Below, in pieces: positions 36,749-45,443 of a DNA stretch of 64,000 nucleotides (positions are counted from its first letter, which is position 1; each line of letters starts with the position of its first letter). This stretch comes from an uncultured Bacilli bacterium (GTDB lineage Bacteria; Bacillota_I; Bacilli_A; RF39; UBA660), in assembly GCA_934086185.1 (NCBI GenBank), contig CAKOHW010000005.1, forward strand, positions 1-64,000. The letters run 5' to 3'. The notes under the pieces were generated by a model. The model saw only the letters and a list, made by a program, of their open reading frames with translations. It was not told the origin of the DNA and made no database searches. A program made the translations under genes and the position numbers.

Positions 36749-38173
36749 ATGAATGATGAAATATTTAAAATTGATGGATATAGTTTAGACAAGTATCAAA
36801 TAGAGTGTGTTAAAGAAAATAAAAATTTGTTAGTAGTTGCTGGTGCTGGTTGTGGTAAAACAAGTACTATTTTGGGTAAAGTTAAATATTTAATACATAA
36901 TAATATTAAAGAAGATGAAATACTTTGTATAAGTTTAACTAATGAAGCTACTAATGGATTAAAAAATAAATTATTAAATATTGGTATTAATGTTCATTGT
37001 TATACTTTTCATAAGTTGGGTTTAAATATAATAAATAGATATTACAATGAAGTTACAATTTATGATAATAGATATTTAGAATATATTGTTAATGAATATT
37101 TTTTAAGTATTGTTAAATATAGTTATAGAAAGTATTATATTATGGTTTTATTTAAAAGATTTAATTATAATGATATCGTAAATAGTAAAGATTTTTTGAT
37201 ATATAAAAAGAATATTGTTACATTTATAAATTTGTTAAAAAATAAAGGACTAGATACAGATTTTATATATAATAAATATAAGAATAGTGTCAATAAAATT
37301 ACATATAAGTTTATATTAGAAATATATAGAATTTATGAAAATGAATTAAATAGTTCTAATAGTATTGATTTGAATGATATGATTATAAAGGCAGAAAAAT
37401 TAGTAAATAAGTATCATTTAAAATTAAAATATAAGTATATAATAATTGATGAATTTCAAGATAGTAGTAAAATACGTTTGAATTTGATTAGGAGTATTAT
37501 AAAATATAATAATGCTAAAATTATGTGTGTTGGAGATGATTATCAGAGTATTTATAGATTTGCTGGTAGTGATATAGAAATATTTTTAAAGTTTAAAGAT
37601 TATTTTGTTGATAGCAAAATTATGTATTTAAAAAATACTTATAGAAATAGTAAAGAGTTATTATATGTTAGTAATAAATTTATTTGTAAAAACAAATATC
37701 AATTTAAAAAAGAATTATTTAGTAATAAAAGTAATAGTAAACCAATTAAAATATATTATTCTAGTAACCTGATATATGGTCTTAAAAAATTAATTAGTAT
37801 TGTCAAAAATAATTATATGATTATTGGCAGGAATAATAATGATATAAAATATTATGTTGATAAGTTTTGTGATGTTAACAGTATTAATTATTATACCGCT
37901 CATAAATCTAAAGGATTAGAAAGTGATAATGTTATATTAATTAATCTATGTGATGATATTATGGGTTTTCCTAGTAAAATTAAAAATAATAAAATAATAA
38001 AGAGTTTGTTTGATAAAGAATTATATAAGTATGATGAAGAAAGAAGATTGTTTTATGTAGCGTTAACTCGTACTAAGAATAGTGTATTTATGTTAATAGA
38101 TAAAAATAATATGTCTGTATTTGTTAAAGAAGTTATTAGAGATTATAAGAATTATATAGAATTTATACAATAA
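36749..38173 (+). CDS. Compact UvrD/Rep-family SF1 helicase
   Basis: The 474-residue superfamily 1 DNA helicase has Walker A GAGCGKTST (about 34), motif Ia ISLTNEATNGLK, motif II DEFQDSSKIR, motif III GDDYQSIYRFAGSD, motif IV LKNTYRNSKEL, motif V TAHKSKGLESD and motif VI RLFYVALTRTKN. It is much shorter than UvrD/PcrA (about 720), so subdomains 1B and 2B are reduced. It resembles the helicase core of HelD-like or accessory Rep proteins; its exact job is unknown. The start is the second ATG, eight bases after GAAGGA. Confidence 0.88.
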   Translation: MNDEIFKIDGYSLDKYQIECVKENKNLLVVAGAGCGKTSTILGKVKYLIHNNIKEDEILCISLTNEATNGLKNKLLNIGINVHCYTFHKLGLNIINRYYNEVTIYDNRYLEYIVNEYFLSIVKYSYRKYYIMVLFKRFNYNDIVNSKDFLIYKKNIVTFINLLKNKGLDTDFIYNKYKNSVNKITYKFILEIYRIYENELNSSNSIDLNDMIIKAEKLVNKYHLKLKYKYIIIDEFQDSSKIRLNLIRSIIKYNNAKIMCVGDDYQSIYRFAGSDIEIFLKFKDYFVDSKIMYLKNTYRNSKELLYVSNKFICKNKYQFKKELFSNKSNSKPIKIYYSSNLIYGLKKLISIVKNNYMIIGRNNNDIKYYVDKFCDVNSINYYTAHKSKGLESDNVILINLCDDIMGFPSKIKNNKIIKSLFDKELYKYDEERRLFYVALTRTKNSVFMLIDKNNMSVFVKEVIRDYKNYIEFIQ

Positions 38174-38202
38174 AAAAATAAACTTATATAAGCTTATTTT
38201 TT
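38172..38202. terminator. Bidirectional terminator between helicase and murD
   Basis: AAAAAATAA-A-CTTATATAAG-C-TTATTTTTT; A and T flanks serve both convergent genes. Confidence 0.7.
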
Positions 38203-39513
38203 AACTAATTCTTTATATTTATTACCTTTTTCTTCAAAGTTTTTAAAGGCATTATAACTTGGAGCTGCCGGAGATAAAAGACAAGCAGTTTTAGTAACTT
38301 TTTTTGCTATATCTACCGCATCTTCTAATGTTTCTGCTTTATATACTTTTCCTTTTTTTATGTATGGAGCTAATTTATAGCCAGTATCTTTCATACATAT
38401 AAAGTTATTTACATTAGAATTATTTAGATAATCAATTAATATTTGATAATCGATACCTCTATCTTGACCACCAAATATTAGAGTATCAACGTCTTTATAT
38501 GCTTCTAAACAATTAATTGTTGCTTCAGGAATTGTAGCGATGGAATCATTATAATATGTAATGTTATTAAATGTACCTACTTGTTCCATTCTATGTTCTA
38601 AAGGTTTAAATGTATTTATAGTTTTTGTACATTTATTTAAGTCTAATTTAAGTAATATTGCAATATATATAACAAATAATATGTTACTTAAATTATGTTT
38701 GCCTAATAATAATCTTTCAGCTTTTGTATCATATACTCTTATATTTTTATAATAAACATTATCATTTTTAATTGTAAATTCATTGTTGATATCAATTATA
38801 TTTGAATTATAATTAGTTTTTGTAATATATTTCTTTGTATTTTCACAAGTAGATGTATATAGAGAATAATCATCAGTTGTTTGATACTTAAAAATATTTA
38901 ATTTTGCTAAATGATATGCTTCTATAGTTTTATGATAGTTTAAATGATCTTCAAATAAATTTAATAATACAGATATGTGTGGAGATAAATGTACTAAGTC
39001 TAATTGATAACTAGACATTTCTATTATTAAGATTGTATTTTCATTAATTTGATCTATATAATCAAATATTGGATTTCCTACATTGCCTAGTAATAAACAA
39101 TCTTTATTTTGATCTTTTAATACTTTGTATAGTAAAGATGATGTTGTACTTTTACCTTTTGTTCCTGTTATACCTATTATATTTTTTCTGTCAATTTCAA
39201 GAATTATTTCTATTTGTGAAGTTACTTTATTTAGATCAACTTTTGATTCTGGTATTTTTATTCCAGGTGATTTTATTATTATGTCATATTTATTTAAGTT
39301 TTCTAAATAATCAGCACCTAAAACAAAATCAATATTTTTATCATCAGTAAATATTTCATCATTTTTGTTTAATTCTGTATTTTGGTCAATTATTGTAATT
39401 TTTTCATTTTTTAAATTGTTTCTTAAAAAATTATAAGAAGACTTTCCTTCTTTACCAAAACCTAATATTGCAATATTTTTATTTTTAAATATTTCTATTA
39501 TTTTATTTTTCAT
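38194..39513 (-). CDS. murD: UDP-MurNAc-L-alanine:glutamate ligase (MurD / MurD2-type)
   Basis: The 439-residue Mur ligase adds glutamate to UDP-MurNAc-L-Ala with ATP. The N-terminal Rossmann part has AILGFGKEGKSS (about 15-26), the ATP loop is GITGTKGKSTTSS (about 115), and the central domain has EMSSYQLD and NLFEDHLNYH. The C-terminal domain has EHRMEQVG, YNDSIATIPEAT and LSPAAPSYNAF. MurD normally uses D-Glu. The upstream gene, overlapping by 11 bp, encodes a MurL-like epimerase, so this enzyme may use L-Glu as MurD2 does (inference). The substrate cannot be decided from sequence by eye. Confidence 0.95.
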   Translation of the reverse strand: MKNKIIEIFKNKNIAILGFGKEGKSSYNFLRNNLKNEKITIIDQNTELNKNDEIFTDDKNIDFVLGADYLENLNKYDIIIKSPGIKIPESKVDLNKVTSQIEIILEIDRKNIIGITGTKGKSTTSSLLYKVLKDQNKDCLLLGNVGNPIFDYIDQINENTILIIEMSSYQLDLVHLSPHISVLLNLFEDHLNYHKTIEAYHLAKLNIFKYQTTDDYSLYTSTCENTKKYITKTNYNSNIIDINNEFTIKNDNVYYKNIRVYDTKAERLLLGKHNLSNILFVIYIAILLKLDLNKCTKTINTFKPLEHRMEQVGTFNNITYYNDSIATIPEATINCLEAYKDVDTLIFGGQDRGIDYQILIDYLNNSNVNNFICMKDTGYKLAPYIKKGKVYKAETLEDAVDIAKKVTKTACLLSPAAPSYNAFKNFEEKGNKYKELVKK

Positions 39514-40837
39514 ATTTATTTAACTCCTCTTTTAAAAGATTATCAAAATAGTTTGGTAAGTTATTTTCTTTGTTATAATTATTTAATAGATTATTTTCTA
39601 AGTCTTCTAGTTGGTAGTTATCTTTATAATATTGTAATAGATATGGCAATTTATCTAATTCAGTTATTAACTTAGTTATTGCGTATCTTATTTCTTCATA
39701 TGTACCTACGCATTCAAATGGTTTATTATTTCCATAACCTATTAAATCAATAAATGTACTTAATAATTCTTTTTTTTCGTATAAATCTTCACCAAAAATG
39801 TCAATTAATTTATCTTTGTATAAGAATGGACTTAACATAATAAATACAAATAAACATTTAGGACAATTATTACACCACATCCATGGTTCTTTTTTACTTC
39901 CTACATTGCAACTTCTAAATATTTTATGATATTTATCATAATGAGAAAATAAGTAAGCAATTTGATATTCAGAAAGTGGTCTTAATAAACTAAAGTATTT
40001 AATATCTATTTTAAAATATGTTTTTGTATAGTTATTAAAGTCATTTTCGAACTCATATGTTTTTGAGTATTGGTGATTTACTTTGGTACCTTCTACATTT
40101 GATTCATTTGCACTAGATTCATTAGATAATACAATGTATTTTTTATTATTTGTATATGCAGATAAGTATGATATAAATGCTACTAAAGAACTAAATGGAG
40201 TATGACCATTAATGAAACCTTCTTTATTTAAATCTAATAGTTTTTTATCTAATACTCTTTTTACTATAATTGTTTTATCACTAGTATATCCGGCATAAGA
40301 AGCACAATTTAAATTTGCACTTTTAGGATTAATCATAAATACACTATTATTTTCATTTTTGAGTATTTCTAACGTAACATTAGAATCTTTTCCTCCACCT
40401 ACTGGTATTAGGTTACCATTTCCATTATATTTTGGAATAGTTATATTCTCATTTTTATGTGTACATTTAATATTCATAAAATCTTCATATTCAACTTTTA
40501 TTCCGTTTGTATAAAATAATTCACCTAAGCCATAATAGTAAAGTTTTTTGAAAAATTTTATTTGTTCTTCATTAATATATCCGGCTTCTATTATAACATT
40601 CTTACTACAAGTACATTTCCAATAACTAATTAATTCTACTAAACCTATATGAAATATTAAATATTTTGTAAAATCATTTATTTCGAATTTATCTAAAACT
40701 AAAGTTGGGTAAAAATTTGTTAAATTAGGAATATTAAATTCATAAGTTATTTTTGTTTTATTTTCTAAGTCTTCTATTTTATAATCTTTGTATATAAAAG
40801 TATTATATTTGTTAGATAAATCATTATATATATCCAT
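39503..40837 (-). CDS. murL: UDP-MurNAc-L-Ala-L-Glu epimerase (MurL)
   Basis: The 444-residue protein matches the MurL family, whose Xanthomonas member epimerises the terminal L-Glu of UDP-MurNAc-L-Ala-L-Glu to D-Glu, using ATP. Recognised blocks are the PP-loop-like PVGGGKDSN (about 145-153), NGHTPFSSL (about 208), LSNESSANESN and VNHQYSKTYEFE (about 235-262), YFSLLRPLSEYQIAYLFS, the cysteine set WCNNCPKCLFVF and KPFECVGTYEE near 390. The start is the ATG eight bases after GGAG; a GTG three codons earlier sits too close. The 11-bp overlap with murD couples ligation and epimerisation. Confidence 0.88.
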   Translation of the reverse strand: MDIYNDLSNKYNTFIYKDYKIEDLENKTKITYEFNIPNLTNFYPTLVLDKFEINDFTKYLIFHIGLVELISYWKCTCSKNVIIEAGYINEEQIKFFKKLYYYGLGELFYTNGIKVEYEDFMNIKCTHKNENITIPKYNGNGNLIPVGGGKDSNVTLEILKNENNSVFMINPKSANLNCASYAGYTSDKTIIVKRVLDKKLLDLNKEGFINGHTPFSSLVAFISYLSAYTNNKKYIVLSNESSANESNVEGTKVNHQYSKTYEFENDFNNYTKTYFKIDIKYFSLLRPLSEYQIAYLFSHYDKYHKIFRSCNVGSKKEPWMWCNNCPKCLFVFIMLSPFLYKDKLIDIFGEDLYEKKELLSTFIDLIGYGNNKPFECVGTYEEIRYAITKLITELDKLPYLLQYYKDNYQLEDLENNLLNNYNKENNLPNYFDNLLKEELNKYEK

Positions 40838-40918
40838 AGATACCACTCCAATATAATTATACTATATTATAATACTTTTTAATAATAATTTAATTTTTAT
40901 TTACGATATATTACTTAA

Positions 40919-40953
40919 AAAAAATAAAAAAGAGCCTTAGTTAGACTCTTTTT
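40919..40953 (-). terminator. Intrinsic terminator upstream of murL
   Basis: AAAAAGAG/CUCUUUUU arms with an 11-nt loop, then a long U-rich tract on the minus strand. Confidence 0.7.
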
Positions 40954-41010
40954 AGTATATCCAGTCGACGAAATATACTACCTACATAAAATATAAACTT
41001 TATGCATAAT
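40953..41010 (-). ncRNA. Candidate structured RNA or 3' UTR
   Basis: Two stems precede the terminator on the minus strand: CATAAA/TTTATG (within about 40984-41005) and the perfect 8-bp TAGTATAT/ATATACTA stem (40980-40973 and 40960-40953), which displays a 12-nt loop containing the palindrome GTCGAC. A TATAAT lies at 41019-41014 but without a good -35 box. It could be the 3' end of the lysozyme mRNA. No known family is recognised. Confidence 0.3.
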
Positions 41011-41125
41011 TACATTATACTATTAAAAATGAAGAAAATAAAAAATTTGTTCTAAAAAAGCCTTTTTAGGTATTAAATGTTTAAATTTGTTGAAAATAAC
41101 GCTTTTTTCTTATGTTAGACACTTT

Positions 41126-42343
41126 TTAATGCTTTTTATACAGTATATCTACATCTACATTTCCTTCTATTCCATTAACATGGCCTATATTAGTCATTTG
41201 CCATATTTTATAATTCCCTTGATAGTTTGTTGCATCAGTATAATGTGCTAACCAAATAGTCTTATCATTATTTAACCAAATATTTTCTAAATATGTTTTG
41301 CTACTATATAACATTCCTTTATATCCATGTTTTTCTACTGTATCTATAAATGTTTCTGCAAGACTAGTTAGACCAAAAAAACTTAAATTATATTCATTGA
41401 AATTTGACCATTCTTCCCAATCAAATGCTATTGGTAAATCTATATCATATTTTTTTATTTGTTTTATAACCCATAAAGCATTTTCTTTTGCTTCTTTAGT
41501 AGTTGATGCATATGAATAAAAGTATAAACCAACTTTAATATTATTTTCTTTTGCATTTTTTATATTGTTTTTGAATTCACTATCCAAAAAATATTCGCCG
41601 TTTCTTCCTTTTGTACCACCTACACGTAGAATTACAAATTCTACGTTTTCTTCTTTTAATTTTTTAAAATCTACACTACCTTGCCATTCAGAAATATCTA
41701 ATCCAATGCTTGTATCATCTGTTTTGTATTTTTCAACTATATCTTTAAATTCAATATGAGTATCTTCTTTTTTATTATCTGTTGATTTAGAATTAGATGG
41801 TGTTGGTTCATAGACACTTAATGTAAAATCTTTAGTTGTTTTATTTCCACTTCTATCAGTTGATGAAAACGTTAATTGATATTTTCCCACCTTAGACATA
41901 TCATATTCACCTTCAATAGTACATTTTGGTTTATTATCTTCATTATCTCCACAAAGTATCTTTTTTTCTAAATTAAATTCACTATTTACTGGATAACTAT
42001 AATAACTTCCTATCCATGCGATTGGTGGAGTTGTATCTACGACTGTTATATCATATGAATATTTTAATTTGATATTTTGTTCATTTATATATTCGAAATT
42101 TACAGTTTTTTTACCTAGTTTATTAGAATCAATTATATAATCATTTATTATTGTTCCATTTATTGATTTTATATAATCTGATACTTTTTTCTTTGTATTA
42201 AATTCTAATGTTAAATCATCGTTTAATTCAATATTTATAATTGCATTTTTTATTCTTATATATTGATATATTTTTATTGAACAAAATGTTGTTATAATTA
42301 GGCATACTATTATAATTATTATTTTTATTGTTTTTTTATTCAT
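41126..42343 (-). CDS. Membrane-anchored GH25 lysozyme with Ig-like domains
   Basis: The 405-residue protein has an N-terminal membrane anchor (about 5-26). Two beta-sandwich domains follow, the second DUF5011-like (VDTTPPIAWIG, DRSGNK; about 105-180), then a Ser/Lys-rich linker and a GH25 domain (about 210-405). Catalytic motifs are GLDISEWQG (first Asp), AFDWEEW (Asp-Trp-Glu) and WLAHYT, ending GNVDVDIL. It hydrolyses the glycan backbone of peptidoglycan outside the membrane. The start is the ATG behind AAGGAGAAATAAT; the longest frame starts seven codons upstream. Confidence 0.93.
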   Translation of the reverse strand: MNKKTIKIIIIIVCLIITTFCSIKIYQYIRIKNAIINIELNDDLTLEFNTKKKVSDYIKSINGTIINDYIIDSNKLGKKTVNFEYINEQNIKLKYSYDITVVDTTPPIAWIGSYYSYPVNSEFNLEKKILCGDNEDNKPKCTIEGEYDMSKVGKYQLTFSSTDRSGNKTTKDFTLSVYEPTPSNSKSTDNKKEDTHIEFKDIVEKYKTDDTSIGLDISEWQGSVDFKKLKEENVEFVILRVGGTKGRNGEYFLDSEFKNNIKNAKENNIKVGLYFYSYASTTKEAKENALWVIKQIKKYDIDLPIAFDWEEWSNFNEYNLSFFGLTSLAETFIDTVEKHGYKGMLYSSKTYLENIWLNNDKTIWLAHYTDATNYQGNYKIWQMTNIGHVNGIEGNVDVDILYKKH

Positions 42344-42429
42344 ATTATTTCTCCTTATATACATTCTTTTAATATTTTATATTATATCATAAAGTTAGTA
42401 TGTTATAATTTATTTTAGGTGGTAAATTT

Positions 42430-42945
42430 ATGACAAGCAGTATAATATATAATGATAATAATATATCTGATAATGAAATAACACGTGTTGTTAAAAGAGC
42501 AAAAGTATTAATTGAGAATTATAATAATGAGATTGCTATTGCTTATTCACATAATAATTATTTTTTTATTGGTGGTCATGTTGAAAATGATGAAGATGAT
42601 TTTGTATGTTTAGATAGAGAAATAAAGGAAGAAACCGGAATATATTTACCATTAAATAATATAAAACGTTTTTTTGAAATAGTATATTATAATAAAGATT
42701 ATCCTAATAAAGGTGACTATAGTAAGTATATAAGTACATATTATTATTTAAAGTATGATTTGAATGTCGATATGAATAATATGAATTTAACCGATGATGA
42801 AATAGATGGTAATTTTAAAGTTTGTTTTATTGATAAAGATAAAATAATAGATGTTGTAAAAAATAGTCTTAAAACTTGTACTAGAGAAAATGTTGTAAAA
42901 GATACTATTAATGTTTTAGAATATTATTTAAATAATAGATTATAA
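42430..42945 (+). CDS. NUDIX hydrolase
   Basis: The 171-residue protein has an intact Nudix box: a Gly at about residue 54, then x5-E-x7-REIKEETGI, giving the full metal-binding helix. It hydrolyses a nucleoside diphosphate linked to another group; the substrate cannot be deduced. It lies alone on the plus strand, behind AGGTGGTAAATTT, and ends facing the HD-domain gene across a shared hairpin. Confidence 0.9.
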   Translation: MTSSIIYNDNNISDNEITRVVKRAKVLIENYNNEIAIAYSHNNYFFIGGHVENDEDDFVCLDREIKEETGIYLPLNNIKRFFEIVYYNKDYPNKGDYSKYISTYYYLKYDLNVDMNNMNLTDDEIDGNFKVCFIDKDKIIDVVKNSLKTCTRENVVKDTINVLEYYLNNRL

Positions 42946-42949
42946 ATAT

Positions 42950-43001
42950 AAAAAAGTATATTTTCTATAATTTGAATAGTATAGTATAGAAAAATATACT
43001 T
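42950..43001. terminator. Long bidirectional terminator
   Basis: Arms AAGTATATTTTCTATA (42954-42969) and TATAGAAAAATATACTT (42985-43001) pair with one bulge; A and T runs flank it. It contains the last codons of the HD gene. Confidence 0.72.
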
Positions 43002-43483
43002 GCATATTTATAAACTTTTTTTGTAGATAGTAATTTTAATATGTAATTTTTGGTTTCTTTTAGTGCACAATATTTATCAACTAAAGTTAAAATAATGCCT
43101 TCTCTTGTTTTAGGAATAGATATAGTTACAGGCCACATATGGTTTGTTATTATATCTTTTTCTTTATCGTTTAAAGAAAATATTTTGCATGCGTTAATGT
43201 ATGCTATTTTTCCATGGGCAAATGCATGTAATTTACGTGTCTTATCTTTTACATGCCAATCATATAAATAAAAATCATGAAGCATTGCTGCTCTTGTTGC
43301 AGATTTATAATCTAATTTTAATTTTTTACATATTTTATAACAATAATAGGCTGCATTATAACAATGTTCATATGTAGATGTGTCACAATGTTGTAAATAT
43401 AATTTCATTTCTTGCACTTTACTGTTTGTTATAATTTCATTAATTATGTTATTAAATTCTTTTTTATTTGATATCTGTTTCAT
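42965..43483 (-). CDS. HD-domain phosphohydrolase
   Basis: The 172-residue HD-fold protein has STYEHCYNAAYYCY (first metal His), AAMLHDFYLYDW (the HD pair), FAHGKIAY, and ITNHMWP for later ligands. HD proteins of this size hydrolyse nucleotides or phosphate monoesters; the substrate is unknown. The start follows AAGGAGCAACC. The C-terminal residues (IFFYTILFKL) are encoded inside a terminator stem and may be a recent replacement of the original end. Confidence 0.85.
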   Translation of the reverse strand: MKQISNKKEFNNIINEIITNSKVQEMKLYLQHCDTSTYEHCYNAAYYCYKICKKLKLDYKSATRAAMLHDFYLYDWHVKDKTRKLHAFAHGKIAYINACKIFSLNDKEKDIITNHMWPVTISIPKTREGIILTLVDKYCALKETKNYILKLLSTKKVYKYASIFFYTILFKL

Positions 43484-43586
43484 TGGTTGCTCCTTAAAAA
43501 ATAATAAATCTTCTATAAAATTTATATTCTAATTATAGTATATAGTAATACTATTGTTTTAAAAAAATTATTATATTTATTTTTTA

Positions 43587-43602
43587 TAGTTTACGTAAAC
43601 TA
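43587..43602. repeat. Perfect 16-bp palindrome
   Basis: TAGTTTAC-GTAAACTA, just beyond the end of the unknown 370-residue gene. There is no loop and no U tract, so it is not an ordinary terminator; an operator or other protein-binding site is possible. Confidence 0.5.
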
Positions 43603-43609
43603 ATTGGTT

Positions 43610-44722
43610 TTACTTTGTCATATTAAATGATGTTGTTATTTCATTTTCTATTATTTCCTTTTTGTCTTTAGAAAATGAACAATTTATATATTCATCATAT
43701 TCATATGGATATGAATCTATGAAAAAATTTGGTATGTATTTTTCGACTCTTCTAAAAGTTCTAATAAATTTTTCTGTTAAGTTCTTTTGAATGAGCTCAT
43801 TTCTTTTTTCTAATTCATGTTTCTTGGATGTATCACTTATAGTCATAGAAGCATATTCTCTTGATATATATCTTATTGGTAAATATGGTATTCCTTTTAT
43901 TATATCAACCTTATCTTTTATAAGATTTAAAAATAAGTATAATGACAATACAGAACTTACAGATACATCAGTTATATTTTCTGGATAATAAGTAGTTTCT
44001 TCATTTAAATAATCTTTAAATTCTTGAGATTCATAATCTGATATTCCTTTATTTAATTTATATAATTTTCTAGATATTGATTTTTTATATTTTAAACTCT
44101 CTGTTGTTGATACATTATTAACGTTTTCCTTATTTAAGATACTGTATATATAACATACTTTTTTACCATTTTCTATATTAATTCCATATGAAATTTCAGG
44201 CAATAAAAACTTTAATGTATCATCTAATTTATTTGTAAAAGAAAATTCAATTTTATTAGGAGTTTCCATCATAATAGATTGTTTTGTGTTTTTTATATTA
44301 AGAATATCATTTTTAAATATACTTTCTGAAGAAAATGCAATATTTTTATTTAAATTTTCTAATGTTTTATCTTTTAGATAATTTATATATTTATCTATGT
44401 ATTCTTCAAAATTAATAAAATCTTCTGTTGTTGCATTTACAAATAGATACATAATTAAAAATTTAGTATAATCTTTTTTTGAGTTTAAATATTTGAGAGA
44501 TTTTCTTGACTCTTTTATTTCTTCATTTATGTATTCATTTAATTTTAATAATGTGGCTTCTATATCATTTATTCTAAGCGTTATATTATTATTTTTGTTA
44601 AAAGTGATTTGTTTGTCATTTATTATTGTATTAAATCCAATATAAAATTCGTCAGAACCAAGTTTAACTTTTGCTTGTTCTGCTTCTTTTATTATTTCAA
44701 ATAATATTTCTTGTAAATTCAT
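43610..44722 (-). CDS. Uncharacterised 370-residue protein
   Basis: I do not recognise a family. The protein is soluble, Lys/Glu/Asn rich and has no membrane helix or signal. The N-terminal half is helical (heptad-like EEIKESRKSLKYLNSKKDYTK around 85-105). A beta-containing middle section (about 165-205, NKIEFSFTNKLDDTLKF, GKKVCYIYSI) follows, then a helical C-terminal part with YLPIRYISREY (about 290) and many Arg/Lys. The ribosome site AAGGGAAATAAA is good, so it is a real gene. It lies in the accessory stretch between NUDIX/HD genes and the AbiE operon. Confidence 0.8.
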   Translation of the reverse strand: MNLQEILFEIIKEAEQAKVKLGSDEFYIGFNTIINDKQITFNKNNNITLRINDIEATLLKLNEYINEEIKESRKSLKYLNSKKDYTKFLIMYLFVNATTEDFINFEEYIDKYINYLKDKTLENLNKNIAFSSESIFKNDILNIKNTKQSIMMETPNKIEFSFTNKLDDTLKFLLPEISYGINIENGKKVCYIYSILNKENVNNVSTTESLKYKKSISRKLYKLNKGISDYESQEFKDYLNEETTYYPENITDVSVSSVLSLYLFLNLIKDKVDIIKGIPYLPIRYISREYASMTISDTSKKHELEKRNELIQKNLTEKFIRTFRRVEKYIPNFFIDSYPYEYDEYINCSFSKDKKEIIENEITTSFNMTK

Positions 44723-44748
44723 TTTATTTCCCTTATGAATGTAAAATA

Positions 44749-44949
44749 TTATTTTTTGTTATCATTTTTTGGTATGCTTGCAACTGTTAAAATTATACCT
44801 ATTAAATTAATCCCTATAGATAAGCCCAACAATAAACCATTACAAAAATCTCCAAAATTACTTGATTCACTTTTGCTAAAATAAATGTATGATATGTATA
44901 ATATATTTCCTATTATAATTAATGTTGTTCCAATTTTTATGTTTTTCAT
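44749..44949 (-). CDS. Small two-helix membrane protein
   Basis: The 66-residue protein has hydrophobic helices at about 7-24 and 36-58 joined by a short polar Ser/Asn loop and ending in a basic tail. It has a strong ribosome site (AAGGAG, seven bases before ATG). It lies 26 bp ahead of the 370-residue unknown gene on the same strand, so the two are probably cotranscribed. No family is recognised. Confidence 0.75.
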   Translation of the reverse strand: MKNIKIGTTLIIIGNILYISYIYFSKSESSNFGDFCNGLLLGLSIGINLIGIILTVASIPKNDNKK

Positions 44950-45026
44950 AAAATTTCTCCTTACATATAAAATTATAGCACATTTATTGAGTTATAATGT
45001 GTATTCTTTCTAAAAAATCCTTATTT

Positions 45027-45166
45027 CTAAAAATTAAAAATTATATGTAACTCTGGTATTTTTTTACCATTTTCATATAATTGTACTATTGTTTTTTTGA
45101 ATTTTCCTTCATAAACCTTTTTGGAAACTTACATAATCAGAACCGCAGACATGACAATGAGTATTT
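45027..45166 (-). pseudogene. Frameshifted remnant of a small zinc-ribbon gene
   Basis: Minus-strand translation gives RNTHCHVCGSDYVSFQ in one frame and, directly after, KVYEGKFKKTIVQLYENG in another. Removing one A from the A5 run at about 45119 (CAAAAAGG) joins them into SFQKVYEG. No start codon is visible, and the 5' end runs into the preceding gene. It seems to be a decayed fragment of a CxxC protein. The possibilities of an assembly error or a chance reading remain. Confidence 0.35.
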
Positions 45167-45430
45167 CTAAACGATATATCCCTTTTTACTTAATGCATCT
45201 TTTACTATTTCAAAACCGTCAGTAATTATTTCTGCTAATTTTATAAAATGAGATAATTCTTCAAAGTCTTCTTTATTTCCTATTCTTCTTAAATATTCAC
45301 GTCCACCATCTACGGCGACCGCACCACAAGAACACCATTTAAAATCATGAACATCAATAGACTCAATTATATCTCCACATTTTCTACATTTAATTTTGTT
45401 AGTTCTTATTCGTTCTATTGTTCTTATCAA
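45167..45430 (-). CDS. Small zinc-binding protein (DUF7695-like)
   Basis: The roughly 87-residue soluble protein opens with a treble-clef-like metal site, KCRKCGDIIES...KWCSCGAVAVDGG (CxxC and CxC within the first 40 residues), followed by an acidic helical tail. It resembles the DUF7695 family by eye; no function is known. The start is ambiguous: AGGTGAT best positions the TTG at 45430, while another TTG two codons upstream abuts it. It follows the AbiEii gene by 13 bp and is probably the third gene of that operon. Confidence 0.72.
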   Translation of the reverse strand: MIRTIERIRTNKIKCRKCGDIIESIDVHDFKWCSCGAVAVDGGREYLRRIGNKEDFEELSHFIKLAEIITDGFEIVKDALSKKGYIV

Positions 45431-45443
45431 TATCAATCACCTA

